Shown: positions 9,353 to 17,969 of the stretch, in pieces
Layout: each line of letters begins with the position of its first letter
Numbering within the stretch: the first letter of the stretch is position 1
Position numbers and translations under genes: made by a program
The notes under the pieces: generated by a model
Told to the model about the DNA's origin: nothing
The model's database searches: none
The model's input: only the letters and a program-made list of their open reading frames with translations
Source: Saprospiraceae bacterium
Lineage (GTDB): Bacteria > Bacteroidota > Bacteroidia > Chitinophagales > Saprospiraceae
DNA: 36,424 nt
Reading direction: 5' to 3'
NCBI GenBank assembly: GCA_028285085.1
Contig: JANQQI010000114.1
Location: forward strand, 1-36,424

Positions 9353-9865
9353 TCATCGGATAGCGCGACAAAATTGGTCAATCGCAGGAAGTAATTTTGC
9401 TGGAATCTGACCATCCTCTATCCAAGTATGTAGTTGTTCGCAGTATTGCATGTTTAGGTAATCTGCGGAGAGTTGGAACGGTGTCCAAAAAGAAGGGTAG
9501 GGCGTCTGATCCGAGCTACAAGCCACGATTGACAGGGATTTGCCGCGCAGTTGACGACCAATAGGCTTACGGATTTTGAGTAAGTCGGTGATGCGATCCA
9601 GGAAGGTTTTCATCTGAGCACTCATGCTATACCAATATACCGGACTGACAAGAATCCAATGATCATAAGGAATCATTTTTTCAATCAATTTAACGAAATC
9701 ATCCTCAGCATTACGGTGTAAATAATCGTAATAACTGATCTGGAAGTTGTTAAAATCTAAAACTGTAGGAATATCCAACTGGCGACGCAATTCTTCTGCG
9801 ATCATGCGAGAATGGCCGTCCGAGCGAGCACTTGCCAGTAGAATAATCGGCTGAGTCGAAATCAT
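9353..9865 (-). CDS. NAD(P)H-dependent FMN reductase, flavodoxin fold
   Basis: A 170-residue soluble protein of the flavodoxin-like NADPH-dependent FMN reductase group. The N-terminal strand is followed by A-S-A-R-S-D-G-H-S (residues 11-19), the phosphate-binding loop for FMN. S-P-V-Y-W-Y-S-M-S (74-82) is the loop that contacts the flavin, followed by M-K-T-F-L-D-R, typical of the family. Expected role: reduction of FMN, quinones or azo-type compounds; substrate unknown. It lies 47 bp downstream of the ornithine aminotransferase on the same strand, but a strong terminator hairpin fills most of that gap and leaves only 16 bases between hairpin and start codon. Expression therefore depends on read-through or a promoter inside the upstream gene. 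Confidence 0.85.
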   Translation of the reverse strand: MISTQPIILLASARSDGHSRMIAEELRRQLDIPTVLDFNNFQISYYDYLHRNAEDDFVKLIEKMIPYDHWILVSPVYWYSMSAQMKTFLDRITDLLKIRKPIGRQLRGKSLSIVACSSDQTPYPSFWTPFQLSADYLNMQYCEQLHTWIEDGQIPAKLLPAIDQFCRAIR

Positions 9866-9881
9866 GATTCAGAAAAAGTAG

Positions 9882-9909
9882 AAAGGGCAAGTCATGCGAC
9901 TTGCCCTTT
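9882..9909. terminator. Intrinsic terminator after ornithine aminotransferase
   Basis: Perfect 12-base-pair stem, arms 9882-9893 and 9898-9909, with a 4-base loop. The arms are AAAGGGCAAGTC and its complement. In the minus direction it begins three bases past the rocD stop and is followed by a T-rich run (CTACTTTTTC). It sits directly ahead of the flavin reductase gene, so it may attenuate that gene. Confidence 0.85.
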
Positions 9910-9912
9910 ATT

Positions 9913-11187
9913 TTAAGCCTCAAAGTTGAGGATCGTCTTTTCAATAATATCGCAACACTCATGGAGTTGCTCTTCGGTCATGACCAATGGTGGTGCAAAG
10001 CGTATAATATTACCGTGGGTTGGCTTGGCTAGCAGTCCGTTGTCGCGCATGGCAACACACATATTCCAGGCGGTATCGCTATCCTCGGTATCATTAATTA
10101 CGATAGCGTTGAGTAAGCCTTTACCTCTTACTAAGGTCACTAGCTCTGATTTATCCACCAATTGTTGCATTCGCGCTCGGAAGATTTCACCCAAGCGATT
10201 CGCATTTTCGGATAGCCGCTCATCTCTAACCACTTCAAGTGCTTCCATTGCCACGGCACAAGCTAGTGGATTGCCACCAAAAGTTGAGCCGTGCTCGCCG
10301 GGTTTAATGCTGAGCATAACTTCATCGTCAGCCAGTACGGCAGAAACCGGGAATACACCTCCAGAAAGGGCTTTACCAAGAACGAGAATGTCTGGTTTAA
10401 TTTCGGGTTTACGCTCGCAGTTACCACTGCATTTGCAATTACCACAGGTCGCGAGTAGCTTGCCTGTTCTGGCAATACCGGTTTGTACTTCATCAGCAAT
10501 GAAAAGCACATTGTAAGCCTTGCAAAGGTGATAGGCTTCGGGCAAATATTGCTCATCTGGCACCACAACACCCGCTTCCCCTTGAATCGGCTCCACGATG
10601 AAGCCGGCCACATTCGGATCTTCTAGAGCTGTTTTCAAAGCGTCCAGATCATTATAAGGAATAACCTCCAAACCAGGCATGTAGGGACCAAATCCCCGTG
10701 TACTTAGCGGATCTACCGAAGCTGAAATGACACTCATCGTACGGCCGTGGAAGTTCCCCGAAGCAAAAATGATTTTAGCTTCGTTATTCGGGGTGCCCTT
10801 GACCTCGTAAGCCCATTTTCGGCAAAGCTTCAAAGCCGTTTCTACAGCTTCTACTCCGGTATTCATCGGTAGTACCTTATCGTAGCCAAAATACTCGGTA
10901 ATGTATTTTTCGTAGCGGCCGAGTAAATCGTTATAAAAAGCTCGACTGGTGAGCGTCAATTTTTCGGCCTGATCTTTCAAGGCCTGGATAATGCGAGGAT
11001 GGCAATGACCTTGGTTGACCGCCGAATAGGCGCTCAAAAAATCATAGTATTTTTTGCCTTCGACATCCCAAACATAGACCCCTTCACCACGGGACAAAAC
11101 CACGGGCAATGGGTGATAGTTGTGGGCGCCGTAGCGGTCTTCCATTTGCATCAAATCCTGAGAAGAAAGTGTGTCGGATGACATCAT
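9913..11187 (-). CDS. rocD: Ornithine aminotransferase with a four-cysteine loop
   Basis: A 424-residue class-III PLP aminotransferase that converts ornithine and 2-oxoglutarate to glutamate semialdehyde and glutamate. Recognisable features are [10 protein letters not shown] near the N-terminus (residues 19-28), [11 protein letters not shown] (108-118), F-H-G-R-T (146-150), A-D-E-V-Q-T-G (231-237; Asp232 holds the PLP ring nitrogen) and L-G-K-A-L-S-G-G with the PLP lysine Lys272. Between them is a short insertion with C-x2-C-x-C-x3-C (Cys248, 251, 253, 257) absent from the human and Bacillus enzymes as I remember them. It could bind a metal. Two Met codons begin the frame; either may be the start. 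The gene lies 50 bp downstream of alanine dehydrogenase, forming an amino-acid catabolic operon. Confidence 0.95.
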   Translation of the reverse strand: MMSSDTLSSQDLMQMEDRYGAHNYHPLPVVLSRGEGVYVWDVEGKKYYDFLSAYSAVNQGHCHPRIIQALKDQAEKLTLTSRAFYNDLLGRYEKYITEYFGYDKVLPMNTGVEAVETALKLCRKWAYEVKGTPNNEAKIIFASGNFHGRTMSVISASVDPLSTRGFGPYMPGLEVIPYNDLDALKTALEDPNVAGFIVEPIQGEAGVVVPDEQYLPEAYHLCKAYNVLFIADEVQTGIARTGKLLATCGNCKCSGNCERKPEIKPDILVLGKALSGGVFPVSAVLADDEVMLSIKPGEHGSTFGGNPLACAVAMEALEVVRDERLSENANRLGEIFRARMQQLVDKSELVTLVRGKGLLNAIVINDTEDSDTAWNMCVAMRDNGLLAKPTHGNIIRFAPPLVMTEEQLHECCDIIEKTILNFEA

Positions 11188-11237
11188 AATCTGCGTATTT
11201 AAACGGTTAGCAAAAAATGAATGTGGATAGTTTTAAA

Positions 11238-12350
11238 TTACAAATATTTCTCCACATCTACCAGCTTCAGCTTGAAGGCATCGGCTACTCCCTTGTATAC
11301 GACATCTCCATTGATAATGTTTAGCCCTTTGCGTAAAGCTTCATCATCTTGACAAGCTTTTTTCCAACCATTCTCCGCTAAATTAATCGCGTAAGGTAGG
11401 GTCGCGTTGGTCAAGGCAATGGTTGATGTATAAGGTACTGCACCCGGCATATTCGCTACACAGTAGTGAACGACATCGTCAATGATGAAAGTAGGATTAT
11501 CGTGCGTTGTCGGTTTACAGGTTTCAATACAGCCCCCTTGATCAACGGCTACATCGACGAGTACTGTACCCGGACGCATTTGTTTAAGCATCTTTTTCGT
11601 GATGAGATTGGGCGCTTTAGCACCTGGAATGAGGACAGCCCCGACAATCAAATCGTGATTTTGGATCAAACGACGAATGTTGTATTCATTGCTGAAAAGC
11701 GTCGTTACATTGGCCGGCATGACATCTGCCAGATAGCGCAAGCGTTCTAAACTAATGTCGAGAATGGTCACTTGAGCCCCCAAACCAGCGGCCATCTTAG
11801 CAGCTTGAGTACCAACGACACCACCACCAAGGATGAGAACTTTACCAGGAGGAACACCCGGTACACCACCGAGTAATACACCACGACCTTTAACTGGTTT
11901 TTCCAAATATTTAGCCCCTTCTTGAATCGCCATTCGGCCAGCAACTTCGGACATTGGAATCAACAATGGTAGGCTACGATTTGGTAATTCTACCGTTTCG
12001 TAAGCCAAACAAACAGTCTTGCTTTTGATCATGGCCTTGGTCAATGGCTTGTAGGACGCAAAGTGGAAGTAAGTAAAGACCAATTGATCTTTGCGAATCA
12101 AATCGTATTCCGGTGCAATCGGCTCTTTGACCTTGATGATCATCTCGGCCTTTTTATAGGTCGATTCAATATTACGCGTGATTCTTGCGCCGGCTTCTTT
12201 GTACTCTGCATCGCTAAAACCACTGCCTTCACCGGCTTTGGTTTGAATAAACACTTCGTGACCTCTATTTGTCAGTTCTAATGCACCGGCAGGGGTGAGC
12301 GCTACCCGATTTTCGTTTGATTTAATTTCTTTTGGAACACCAATAATCAT
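11238..12350 (-). CDS. ald: Alanine dehydrogenase
   Basis: A 370-residue cytoplasmic enzyme catalysing NAD-dependent oxidative deamination of alanine to pyruvate and ammonia. The N-terminus M-I-I-G-V-P-K-E-I-K-x-N-E-N-R-V-A is the family signature. Catalytic residues known from the family are in place (Arg15, Lys75, His96), and the Rossmann motif G-G-G-V-V-G is at 175-180. Length is exactly typical. It is first in a likely operon with rocD (50 bp gap, no terminator seen), linking ammonia release from alanine and ornithine to carbon use. A -7-like box and a palindrome lie about 150 bp upstream. Confidence 0.97.
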   Translation of the reverse strand: MIIGVPKEIKSNENRVALTPAGALELTNRGHEVFIQTKAGEGSGFSDAEYKEAGARITRNIESTYKKAEMIIKVKEPIAPEYDLIRKDQLVFTYFHFASYKPLTKAMIKSKTVCLAYETVELPNRSLPLLIPMSEVAGRMAIQEGAKYLEKPVKGRGVLLGGVPGVPPGKVLILGGGVVGTQAAKMAAGLGAQVTILDISLERLRYLADVMPANVTTLFSNEYNIRRLIQNHDLIVGAVLIPGAKAPNLITKKMLKQMRPGTVLVDVAVDQGGCIETCKPTTHDNPTFIIDDVVHYCVANMPGAVPYTSTIALTNATLPYAINLAENGWKKACQDDEALRKGLNIINGDVVYKGVADAFKLKLVDVEKYL

Positions 12351-12496
12351 GGTAAAATGGTTTTAAGTTAGGTTTTAGCGCTTTGGAAATTAAGGGTTAT
12401 AAAACGAGTCGTGGACTCATTTTTATAATTACTCAAAGCTTGGTTTTCTCAACAAACAACGGGCGTCGTGTTCGTCTCAGTTCTAAAGAACCGGGG

Positions 12497-12504
12497 CAAA
12501 TATA
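12497..12504 (-). promoter_or_regulatory. Candidate -7 box of the ald-rocD promoter
   Basis: On the minus strand the sequence reads TATATTTG, matching the Bacteroidota -7 consensus TAnnTTTG. A TTTG lies about 14 bases further upstream (12519-12522), rather close for a -33 element. The leader to the ald start would be about 140 bases. Confidence 0.4.
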
Positions 12505-12511
12505 AATCTAT

Positions 12512-12523
12512 TTTTGATCAAAA
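12512..12523. promoter_or_regulatory. Perfect 12-base palindrome next to the ald -7 box
   Basis: TTTTGATCAAAA is a perfect palindrome just upstream of the candidate -7 box and overlapping the only TTTG near the -33 region. It is a possible operator for a dimeric regulator of alanine and ornithine catabolism. AT-rich palindromes of this size also occur by chance. Confidence 0.3.
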
Positions 12524-12747
12524 TAATCTCTTGTTGAAATTTTGTTTACTGGTCTAAAAACAGCTAATAATCGGAAGTAAATTAGACGACAGTGACAAAG
12601 AGGAATGCCCGTTTAGAACGGTGTTCAGAGGTGATGGTTCTATGATCGAAAACAGATGGTGATACTGAGTGGATACTTTGATATATTATGTCTCAATGAG
12701 TGGTCCTTAACGATCAAATGAAGTACAATGGATCGGTTGTCATCACA

Positions 12748-13590
12748 TCAATTAGAAGAGGGAATAAATAAATCCTGGGGCAAATTCGGCAGAATATTCA
12801 AGGCTTTGGCTTTCGCAAACAAATGTTCTACCGCTCGGGTACCATCCAATCCTAAATCCACAGTATAATGATTGACGTAAAGCGCAATGTGTTGCTGCAT
12901 TACGGCAGCTTCCATTTCTTGGGCGTGAGCGCTGACGTAGTCCTGACTAGCGTTCGGATGGGCTAAGGCATATTCCACGCTGCGGCGAAGTACGCGTTCA
13001 ACTTTCTGTTGTACTTCAATAGGATAATCCCGACGTATTGCGATGCCCCCCAGCGGGATCGGTAAACCGGTCGTGGATTCCCAATACTCTCCTAAGTCGA
13101 TAATTTTATGGAGTCCTTTTTCGGCGTAAGTGAAGCGGTTTTCGTGGATAATCAGCCCCGCATCCACTTGACCATGTAGTACGGCCGTTTCAATATCCGA
13201 AAAGAGCATCTCGGTTTTTTGTCGGAGCGCGGGAAAGGCCAGGCTCAAGAGAAAATTAGCTGTCGTATATTGGCCGGGAATCGCTACCTTTGCGCTGTTC
13301 GGCAACTGATCTGATTGTAGGGGCGTTTTAGAAATCAATAACGGCCCACAATTATTACCCAAAGCACTTCCACTGCGCAGCAAAGCGTATTGGTCGGCGA
13401 CGTGTCCGAAAGCATGATAACTCAACTTGGTAATTACCAATTCACCGGCAAAGGCCCAACGGTTAAGCGCTTCTACATCGGCGAGACGGACCTCAAAGGA
13501 TAATCCTTCTGTATCGATTTTATTGTGAATCATCGCATCGAAAAGGAAGGTATCGTTTGGACAAGGAGAAAAACCAAGTGTGAGTGTCAT
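12748..13590 (-). CDS. mqnD: 1,4-dihydroxy-6-naphthoate synthase (futalosine pathway of menaquinone synthesis)
   Basis: A 280-residue protein with the MqnD signature F-S-P-C-P-N-D-T-F at residues 7-15 and V-D-A-G-L-I-I-H-E at 142-150. His149 is in the position of the catalytic His proposed for this family. MqnD converts cyclic dehypoxanthinyl futalosine to 1,4-dihydroxy-6-naphthoate, the naphthoquinone precursor. Its fold is that of a periplasmic binding protein, but there is no signal peptide, as expected for a cytoplasmic enzyme. Other mqn genes are not in this window, so the pathway is scattered. It is transcribed divergently from the pseudouridine synthase gene. Confidence 0.94.
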   Translation of the reverse strand: MTLTLGFSPCPNDTFLFDAMIHNKIDTEGLSFEVRLADVEALNRWAFAGELVITKLSYHAFGHVADQYALLRSGSALGNNCGPLLISKTPLQSDQLPNSAKVAIPGQYTTANFLLSLAFPALRQKTEMLFSDIETAVLHGQVDAGLIIHENRFTYAEKGLHKIIDLGEYWESTTGLPIPLGGIAIRRDYPIEVQQKVERVLRRSVEYALAHPNASQDYVSAHAQEMEAAVMQQHIALYVNHYTVDLGLDGTRAVEHLFAKAKALNILPNLPQDLFIPSSN

Positions 13591-13692
13591 AAAATCAGTT
13601 GCATTTACAAGAATACTGGCTATACATTAAGGCGTTTGCCATTGAAAATGTTTAGCTCATCTTCTTAAAACCTTTAGCTACGATTTTGCAGC

Positions 13693-14385
13693 ATGTTAGA
13701 TATTAGTGGACTACAAATTTTGCATGAAGATAACCATTTGATCGCCGTCAACAAACCGGCGGGATGGTTGGTACAAGGCGATGCGACCGGCGATACGCCA
13801 CTGGCAGAATATGTCAAAGAATACATCCGTATTCGTTACAAAAAGCAAGGAGAAGCTTTTATTGGGGTGATCCATCGACTGGACCGCCCCGTCAGTGGCG
13901 TTGTGATCTTTGCCCGGACTAGTAAAGGGCTAGCTCGGATGAATAAACTCTTTCAGGAGCGGAAGATTGAGAAAACCTACTGGGCTATTACCGCTGAACG
14001 GCCGAAACCAATTGAAGGCCATTTGACACACTATATTTTAAAAGATAGTAGTCGAAATGTAGCTCGAGCCTACGATCAGATTGGTAAGCGCACTCAGAAT
14101 GCCAAAAAAGCGGATTTGGACTATAAGCTTTTAGGTCGTATCGGTAGCTTGAATTTGTTAGAAGTCAAACCTTTGACGGGGCGGCCCCATCAGATTCGTG
14201 TCCAACTGTCTAAGATTGGCTGTCCAATTTGGGGAGATGTCAAATACGGTTTTAATCGAGGGAATCAGGACGGTTCCATTCATTTACACTGTCGGGCTTT
14301 GTCTTTTATTCACCCCGTCAAGAAAGAGCCGGTTTATATTGAAGCTGATCCGCCAGATGAACAGCTTTGGAGAGAATTTTCCTAA
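13693..14385 (+). CDS. RluA-family pseudouridine synthase
   Basis: A 230-residue protein with the RluA-family catalytic motif H-R-L-D-R-P-V-S-G at residues 61-69; Asp64 is the expected nucleophile. Downstream, K-x-Y-W-A-I and L-T-G-R-P-H-Q-I-R-V-Q-L are the other conserved blocks. No S4 domain is present at the N-terminus, so this is the short single-domain type (TruC/RluA-like) modifying rRNA or tRNA uridines. The exact target cannot be told from sequence. The next gene begins 48 bp downstream on the same strand. Confidence 0.93.
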   Translation: MLDISGLQILHEDNHLIAVNKPAGWLVQGDATGDTPLAEYVKEYIRIRYKKQGEAFIGVIHRLDRPVSGVVIFARTSKGLARMNKLFQERKIEKTYWAITAERPKPIEGHLTHYILKDSSRNVARAYDQIGKRTQNAKKADLDYKLLGRIGSLNLLEVKPLTGRPHQIRVQLSKIGCPIWGDVKYGFNRGNQDGSIHLHCRALSFIHPVKKEPVYIEADPPDEQLWREFS

Positions 14386-14433
14386 AACGCCTCTCCGCAA
14401 AATTAATTTCAATTTGTTTTAATCAGCCAGGAT

Positions 14434-15543
14434 ATGCTTGATCAACTTCCCAGCCCCGCGGTTTTGGTAGACGAAGAGCGTCTACAGCAAAATCTGCAAG
14501 AGATGCAGAGCTACGCGGATTTGCAAAAGGTGAAATTGCGGCCCCATTTCAAAACACACAAGAGTCTATTGATTGCGGATTGGCAACGGCAGGCGGGTGT
14601 TCGTGGCATGACGGTGGCCCGCCTACATGAGGCTAAAACCCTAATTTTGCAAGGCTGGCGCTCGATCACAGTGGCCTATCCAATGGTTGAAGGGCGCGAG
14701 ATTCGTGAGCTGTTGGAATTATCAGCCGGCCGCTTAGTTGATCTTCGCCTAGTTGTAGACAGCCAGCCGGGGCTGGAAGCTATTCGAGCAGAAGCAGAGT
14801 TGTTAGGATTTGTGGTATCGATTTACTTGAAAATTGATGTGGGCTTGCATCGTTGTGGTTTATCTCCGGGGAGTTCGACTTTGCTGACACTTGCCAAGGC
14901 CATTCAAAAATCACCCGCCTTAGACCTGATTGGCGTGTTATCACACGCTGGGCATTGCTACGCCGCAAAAACCAAAGGTGATCTGACTAAAATCGCAGCC
15001 GAAGAAATGATGATTCTGTCGCGGAGTCGCAAGCGGCTTGAAGCAGCGGGGCATGTCGTGCGCGAAGTATCGGTCGGAGCCACGCCGACTTTGCTGACTC
15101 AACCCAAATTGAAAGGCATCACCGAAATTCGGCCGGGCAACTATGTTTACCTCGATCGTATGCCGCTTTCGCAAGGTATTATCAAGAAAAAGCATATTGC
15201 TTTGAGTGTACTCGCTACAGTGATTAGTCAGAATAAAGATTACTCGATTTTAAATGTAGGAAGTAAAACTTTGAGTTCTGATGCCGGGGCGCACGGCTCC
15301 ACGGCCATGAAAGGCCACGGTTTGGTTTTTCCTTTGAAGCATTATCCGACTCAAAAAACCAAATTAGTCATCGAAAAACTATCGGAAGAGCATGCAATGG
15401 TGCCTCGTCTCAAGAAGTTTCCACTGACTATTGGCCAGCGTGTACGAATTATTCCTAACCACGCCTGTGTGGTTGGTAATCTGATGCGACACTTTTACTT
15501 AGTTGGAAAAGATGGAGTTAAGAAAGTGGAATTAGACGCTTAA
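14434..15543 (+). CDS. D-threonine aldolase / D-serine dehydratase-like PLP enzyme (DSD1 family)
   Basis: A 369-residue fold-type III PLP protein (alanine-racemase N-terminal domain) with R-P-H-F-K-T-H-K at residues 36-43; Lys40 is the PLP lysine. The C-terminal motif P-N-H-A-C gives His343 and Cys345, the zinc pair known from eukaryotic D-serine dehydratase, and is also conserved in low-specificity D-threonine aldolases. The enzyme therefore most likely needs PLP and a divalent metal and acts on a D-beta-hydroxy amino acid. Which activity applies (cleavage to glycine plus aldehyde, or dehydration to pyruvate) cannot be decided from sequence. It follows the pseudouridine synthase by 48 bp and converges on the MATE gene, with only 26 bp between the stop codons. 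Confidence 0.88.
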   Translation: MLDQLPSPAVLVDEERLQQNLQEMQSYADLQKVKLRPHFKTHKSLLIADWQRQAGVRGMTVARLHEAKTLILQGWRSITVAYPMVEGREIRELLELSAGRLVDLRLVVDSQPGLEAIRAEAELLGFVVSIYLKIDVGLHRCGLSPGSSTLLTLAKAIQKSPALDLIGVLSHAGHCYAAKTKGDLTKIAAEEMMILSRSRKRLEAAGHVVREVSVGATPTLLTQPKLKGITEIRPGNYVYLDRMPLSQGIIKKKHIALSVLATVISQNKDYSILNVGSKTLSSDAGAHGSTAMKGHGLVFPLKHYPTQKTKLVIEKLSEEHAMVPRLKKFPLTIGQRVRIIPNHACVVGNLMRHFYLVGKDGVKKVELDA

Positions 15544-15569
15544 ATTTCTCCAATTAACTTTAAAACGAT

Positions 15570-16952
15570 CTATTCTTCTGCCACAGCTACTACTTCAGTT
15601 TCTTGTTCCTCCGTCTGGCGATCCAGCTTTTGTGTGCCTTTGCGTAGGTAGATATAAGTCACTAAGGCTGCGCCAACATCCGCAATGGGAAACGCCATCC
15701 AAACACCATCCAGCTCAAAGTACAGCGGCATCAACAATACCAACGGAATCAGAAAAATACCTTGTTTGCTCAACGTCAATAACAGCGCGGGAAGTGCCTT
15801 GCCGATTGCCTGAAAGTAAGCCGAGCCGATCAGATTAATCGCAATCAGCGGGGTGGCTAAGAATACCATGCGCAAAGCGGGCACAGTCATCTCAATCAGG
15901 TTGGTATCTGTGGTAAAAATACCCACTAATTGCTCGGTGAAAATCATGATCAGGATAAAGACCATGGTCGCAATAATCGTCGCTGATTTGATGGCGAGGG
16001 TAACACTATCTTTGACGCGTTGCCAAAGTTTAGCGCCGTAGTTAAAGCCCACAATGGGTAAAACCCCTTGCGTAATCCCGAAGACAGGAAAGACGACAAA
16101 CATCATCAATCTATTAATGATGCCGTAAACGGAAATGGCCAGCTCGCCGCCATAAGCGAAAAGCGAATTATTGAGTACAATGATGAGCAAACTGATGGTT
16201 CCCTGGCGGGCCAGTGTTACGGAACCAATGGAGGCAATTTCACGGATAATCCCCAAATTAGGTACCATGCAGCGGCGCGTGATGCGCAACTCCGATTTGC
16301 CGAATAAGAAAAACCAGCAGGCGTAAGTAGCACTAGCGATGTAAGAAATGGTGGTAGCCCAAGCGGCCCCTTCGAGCCCCATATCCAGCCAAACAATGAA
16401 GATGGGGTCCAGGATGATATTTACAACTGCGGGTACGACCAGGATAAACATGGCCACCCTTGGGTGACCTTCGGCCCGAATCACGTTATTGGACATCATC
16501 GCCCAGGCTAAAAAGGGAATGCCATAGAGAATGATGCTGAAATATTCACGGGAGGGCTCCAGAATCCTGCCTTGACCACCAAAAATACGCAGGACATCGT
16601 CCATCAGTACCGCACCCAGGAGGACAAATACGACGGCTAGAGTTAGGGTTAATCCCACCTGATTACCAAATGTACGGAATGCTTTTTCCTCATTATCCGC
16701 ACCGAGTGCTCTGGAAAGTACTGAAGCGCCACCTACGCCGATGGCCATACCAATGCTTGAGATCAAATAAGTGATCGGCATAACTACTGTGATGGCCGCG
16801 ATTCCCATTGCGCCAACCCAACGGCCTACGAAAATAGTGTCGACGATGCCATAAATTGACATTACCAAAATGCCAATTGCGGCTGGAATAGCTTGCTCTC
16901 TCAGCAGTTTCCCAATAGGATCGGTCCCAAAATGTGCAGATTGATTGCTCAT
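15570..16952 (-). CDS. MATE-family multidrug/cation antiporter
   Basis: A 460-residue inner-membrane protein with about twelve hydrophobic helices in two similar halves. The first helices carry the typical MATE pattern P-x-x-I-G-x-L-V-M-S-I-Y-G-I-V-D-T-I-F-V-G, and S-x-G-M-A-I-G-V-G-G-A-S-V-L-S-R follows, close to MepA-type (DinF/NorM) transporters. Expected role: Na+ or H+ driven export of cationic drugs or metabolites. The C-terminal tail is hydrophilic and Glu/Gln-rich. The gene stands alone on the minus strand with the HD-domain gene divergent. Substrate unknown. Confidence 0.94.
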   Translation of the reverse strand: MSNQSAHFGTDPIGKLLREQAIPAAIGILVMSIYGIVDTIFVGRWVGAMGIAAITVVMPITYLISSIGMAIGVGGASVLSRALGADNEEKAFRTFGNQVGLTLTLAVVFVLLGAVLMDDVLRIFGGQGRILEPSREYFSIILYGIPFLAWAMMSNNVIRAEGHPRVAMFILVVPAVVNIILDPIFIVWLDMGLEGAAWATTISYIASATYACWFFLFGKSELRITRRCMVPNLGIIREIASIGSVTLARQGTISLLIIVLNNSLFAYGGELAISVYGIINRLMMFVVFPVFGITQGVLPIVGFNYGAKLWQRVKDSVTLAIKSATIIATMVFILIMIFTEQLVGIFTTDTNLIEMTVPALRMVFLATPLIAINLIGSAYFQAIGKALPALLLTLSKQGIFLIPLVLLMPLYFELDGVWMAFPIADVGAALVTYIYLRKGTQKLDRQTEEQETEVVAVAEE

Positions 16953-17008
16953 GTAAATAGTTGGACTTTGAGGACGTTGACGTAGCTTTTCTTAAAAGCA
17001 ACCAAGAT

Positions 17009-17014
17009 AGGAGG
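17009..17014 (+). promoter_or_regulatory. Shine-Dalgarno-like AGGAGG upstream of the HD-domain gene
   Basis: AGGAGG, followed by a 13-base spacer to the TTG at 17028. Most genes in this window have no such sequence, so this one helps choose the TTG start over the in-frame ATG at 17049, which is 34 bases away. Confidence 0.5.
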
Positions 17015-17027
17015 AAGTTTTATAAAT

Positions 17028-17696
17028 TTGAACGATACAATTCTACAAATGGATACATCGCAAGAAAAATTAAAATCACATTGGCAAAAACTATGGTTGA
17101 ATTGGTCGCAGGATCAAGCGATGGGTGATCAACTTTGGCAAGAACTAGCCAAGGCTTACAGCGGTGCTGGGCGGCATTATCATAACTTGGTCCACATCGC
17201 AGATTTACTGGAACAAGCCAGGCAGTTTCAATCAGAAATCGAGAACTATCAACTGCTTTGCCTGGCAATTTGGTACCATGATCTGATTTACAATCCCTTG
17301 CGGCAGGATAATGAACGCCGCAGTGCCGAACGTGCCCGGGAAGTGATTGCAATGATTCCTCTACCTGAGCAGGACGGTCAGCGGGTGTATCAACATATCC
17401 TGGCTACCAAATCACACCTTTCTCAGACTGATCAGGATACGGCTAGGCTGATTGATTTTGATTTACGCGTGTTGAGTTGGGATTGGACTGACTATTTGAA
17501 TTATTCAAAAGCCATTCGAAAAGAATACCGCTTGGTACCTGATTTTGTCTATCGACGCGGTCGTCGAAAGGTCTTGCAGCATTTTTTAGATCAACCGACT
17601 ATTTATCAATCCGAAGCCTACCAATCGCAATTCGAAGCCCTTGCCAAGCAAAATTTAGCACAAGAACTGGATTGGATCCGCCAAGGCAAAATATAA
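17028..17696 (+). CDS. HD-domain metal-dependent phosphohydrolase-like protein
   Basis: A 222-residue soluble protein with R-H-Y-H-N-L-V-H-I (residues 49-57; His52, His56) and W-Y-H-D-L-I-Y-N-P (82-90; His84-Asp85), then D-N-E-R-R-S-A-E and a further acidic pattern D-F-D (143-145). Together these give the metal-binding set of the HD superfamily, in the small group often annotated as predicted metal-dependent HD phosphohydrolase (COG4339-like). Substrate is unknown. The TTG start is preferred because a good AGGAGG stands ahead of it; the ATG seven codons later is the alternative. A hairpin just after the stop could terminate it. Confidence 0.85.
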   Translation: MNDTILQMDTSQEKLKSHWQKLWLNWSQDQAMGDQLWQELAKAYSGAGRHYHNLVHIADLLEQARQFQSEIENYQLLCLAIWYHDLIYNPLRQDNERRSAERAREVIAMIPLPEQDGQRVYQHILATKSHLSQTDQDTARLIDFDLRVLSWDWTDYLNYSKAIRKEYRLVPDFVYRRGRRKVLQHFLDQPTIYQSEAYQSQFEALAKQNLAQELDWIRQGKI

Positions 17697-17725
17697 AAGC
17701 CTTAAGCGATTCGCTTAAAGCCTTT
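17697..17725 (+). terminator. Probable terminator after the HD-domain gene
   Basis: TTAAGCGA-T-TCGCTTAA (17702-17718) gives a perfect 8-base inverted repeat, extended by outer GC pairs after one mismatch and followed by CCTTTA. It begins directly after the stop codon. The tail is short, so this is a moderate call. Confidence 0.5.
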
Positions 17726-17969
17726 ACATCAATGATTTTTTGTGTACTTATTTGTCCGTCTTACGGAAGCAGTTCTAAAAGCGTGTTCCGTTGATAAATT
17801 GATGCTTCCCCTGCTTTCATAGCATTAATTTTTTGTGAAATGCTACTTACAACAAAGTAAGACGCTATAGGGAGTTGACTAAAACTACACAGAATGTAGG
17901 GTAGTTTAGGCAATCCAACCTATTTTTTTGATAAAATGGCGTGCTTAAGGCAAAACCAGAGATGGCCCC

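Larger units (their letters stand above)
12351..12747. other. Intergenic region upstream of ald
   Basis: About 400 bases without a credible gene, between mqnD (whose 3' end abuts it) and the start of ald, both on the minus strand. The part nearest ald contains the promoter candidate at 12497-12504 and a palindrome at 12512-12523. No terminator with a clear T-tract was found for mqnD. Confidence 0.6.

Noticed and set aside
9926-10516. 196-residue open frame antisense to rocD
   Set aside because: It lies wholly opposite a well-conserved gene, is Ser/Leu/Pro-rich as expected for an antisense shadow, and has no recognisable motif.
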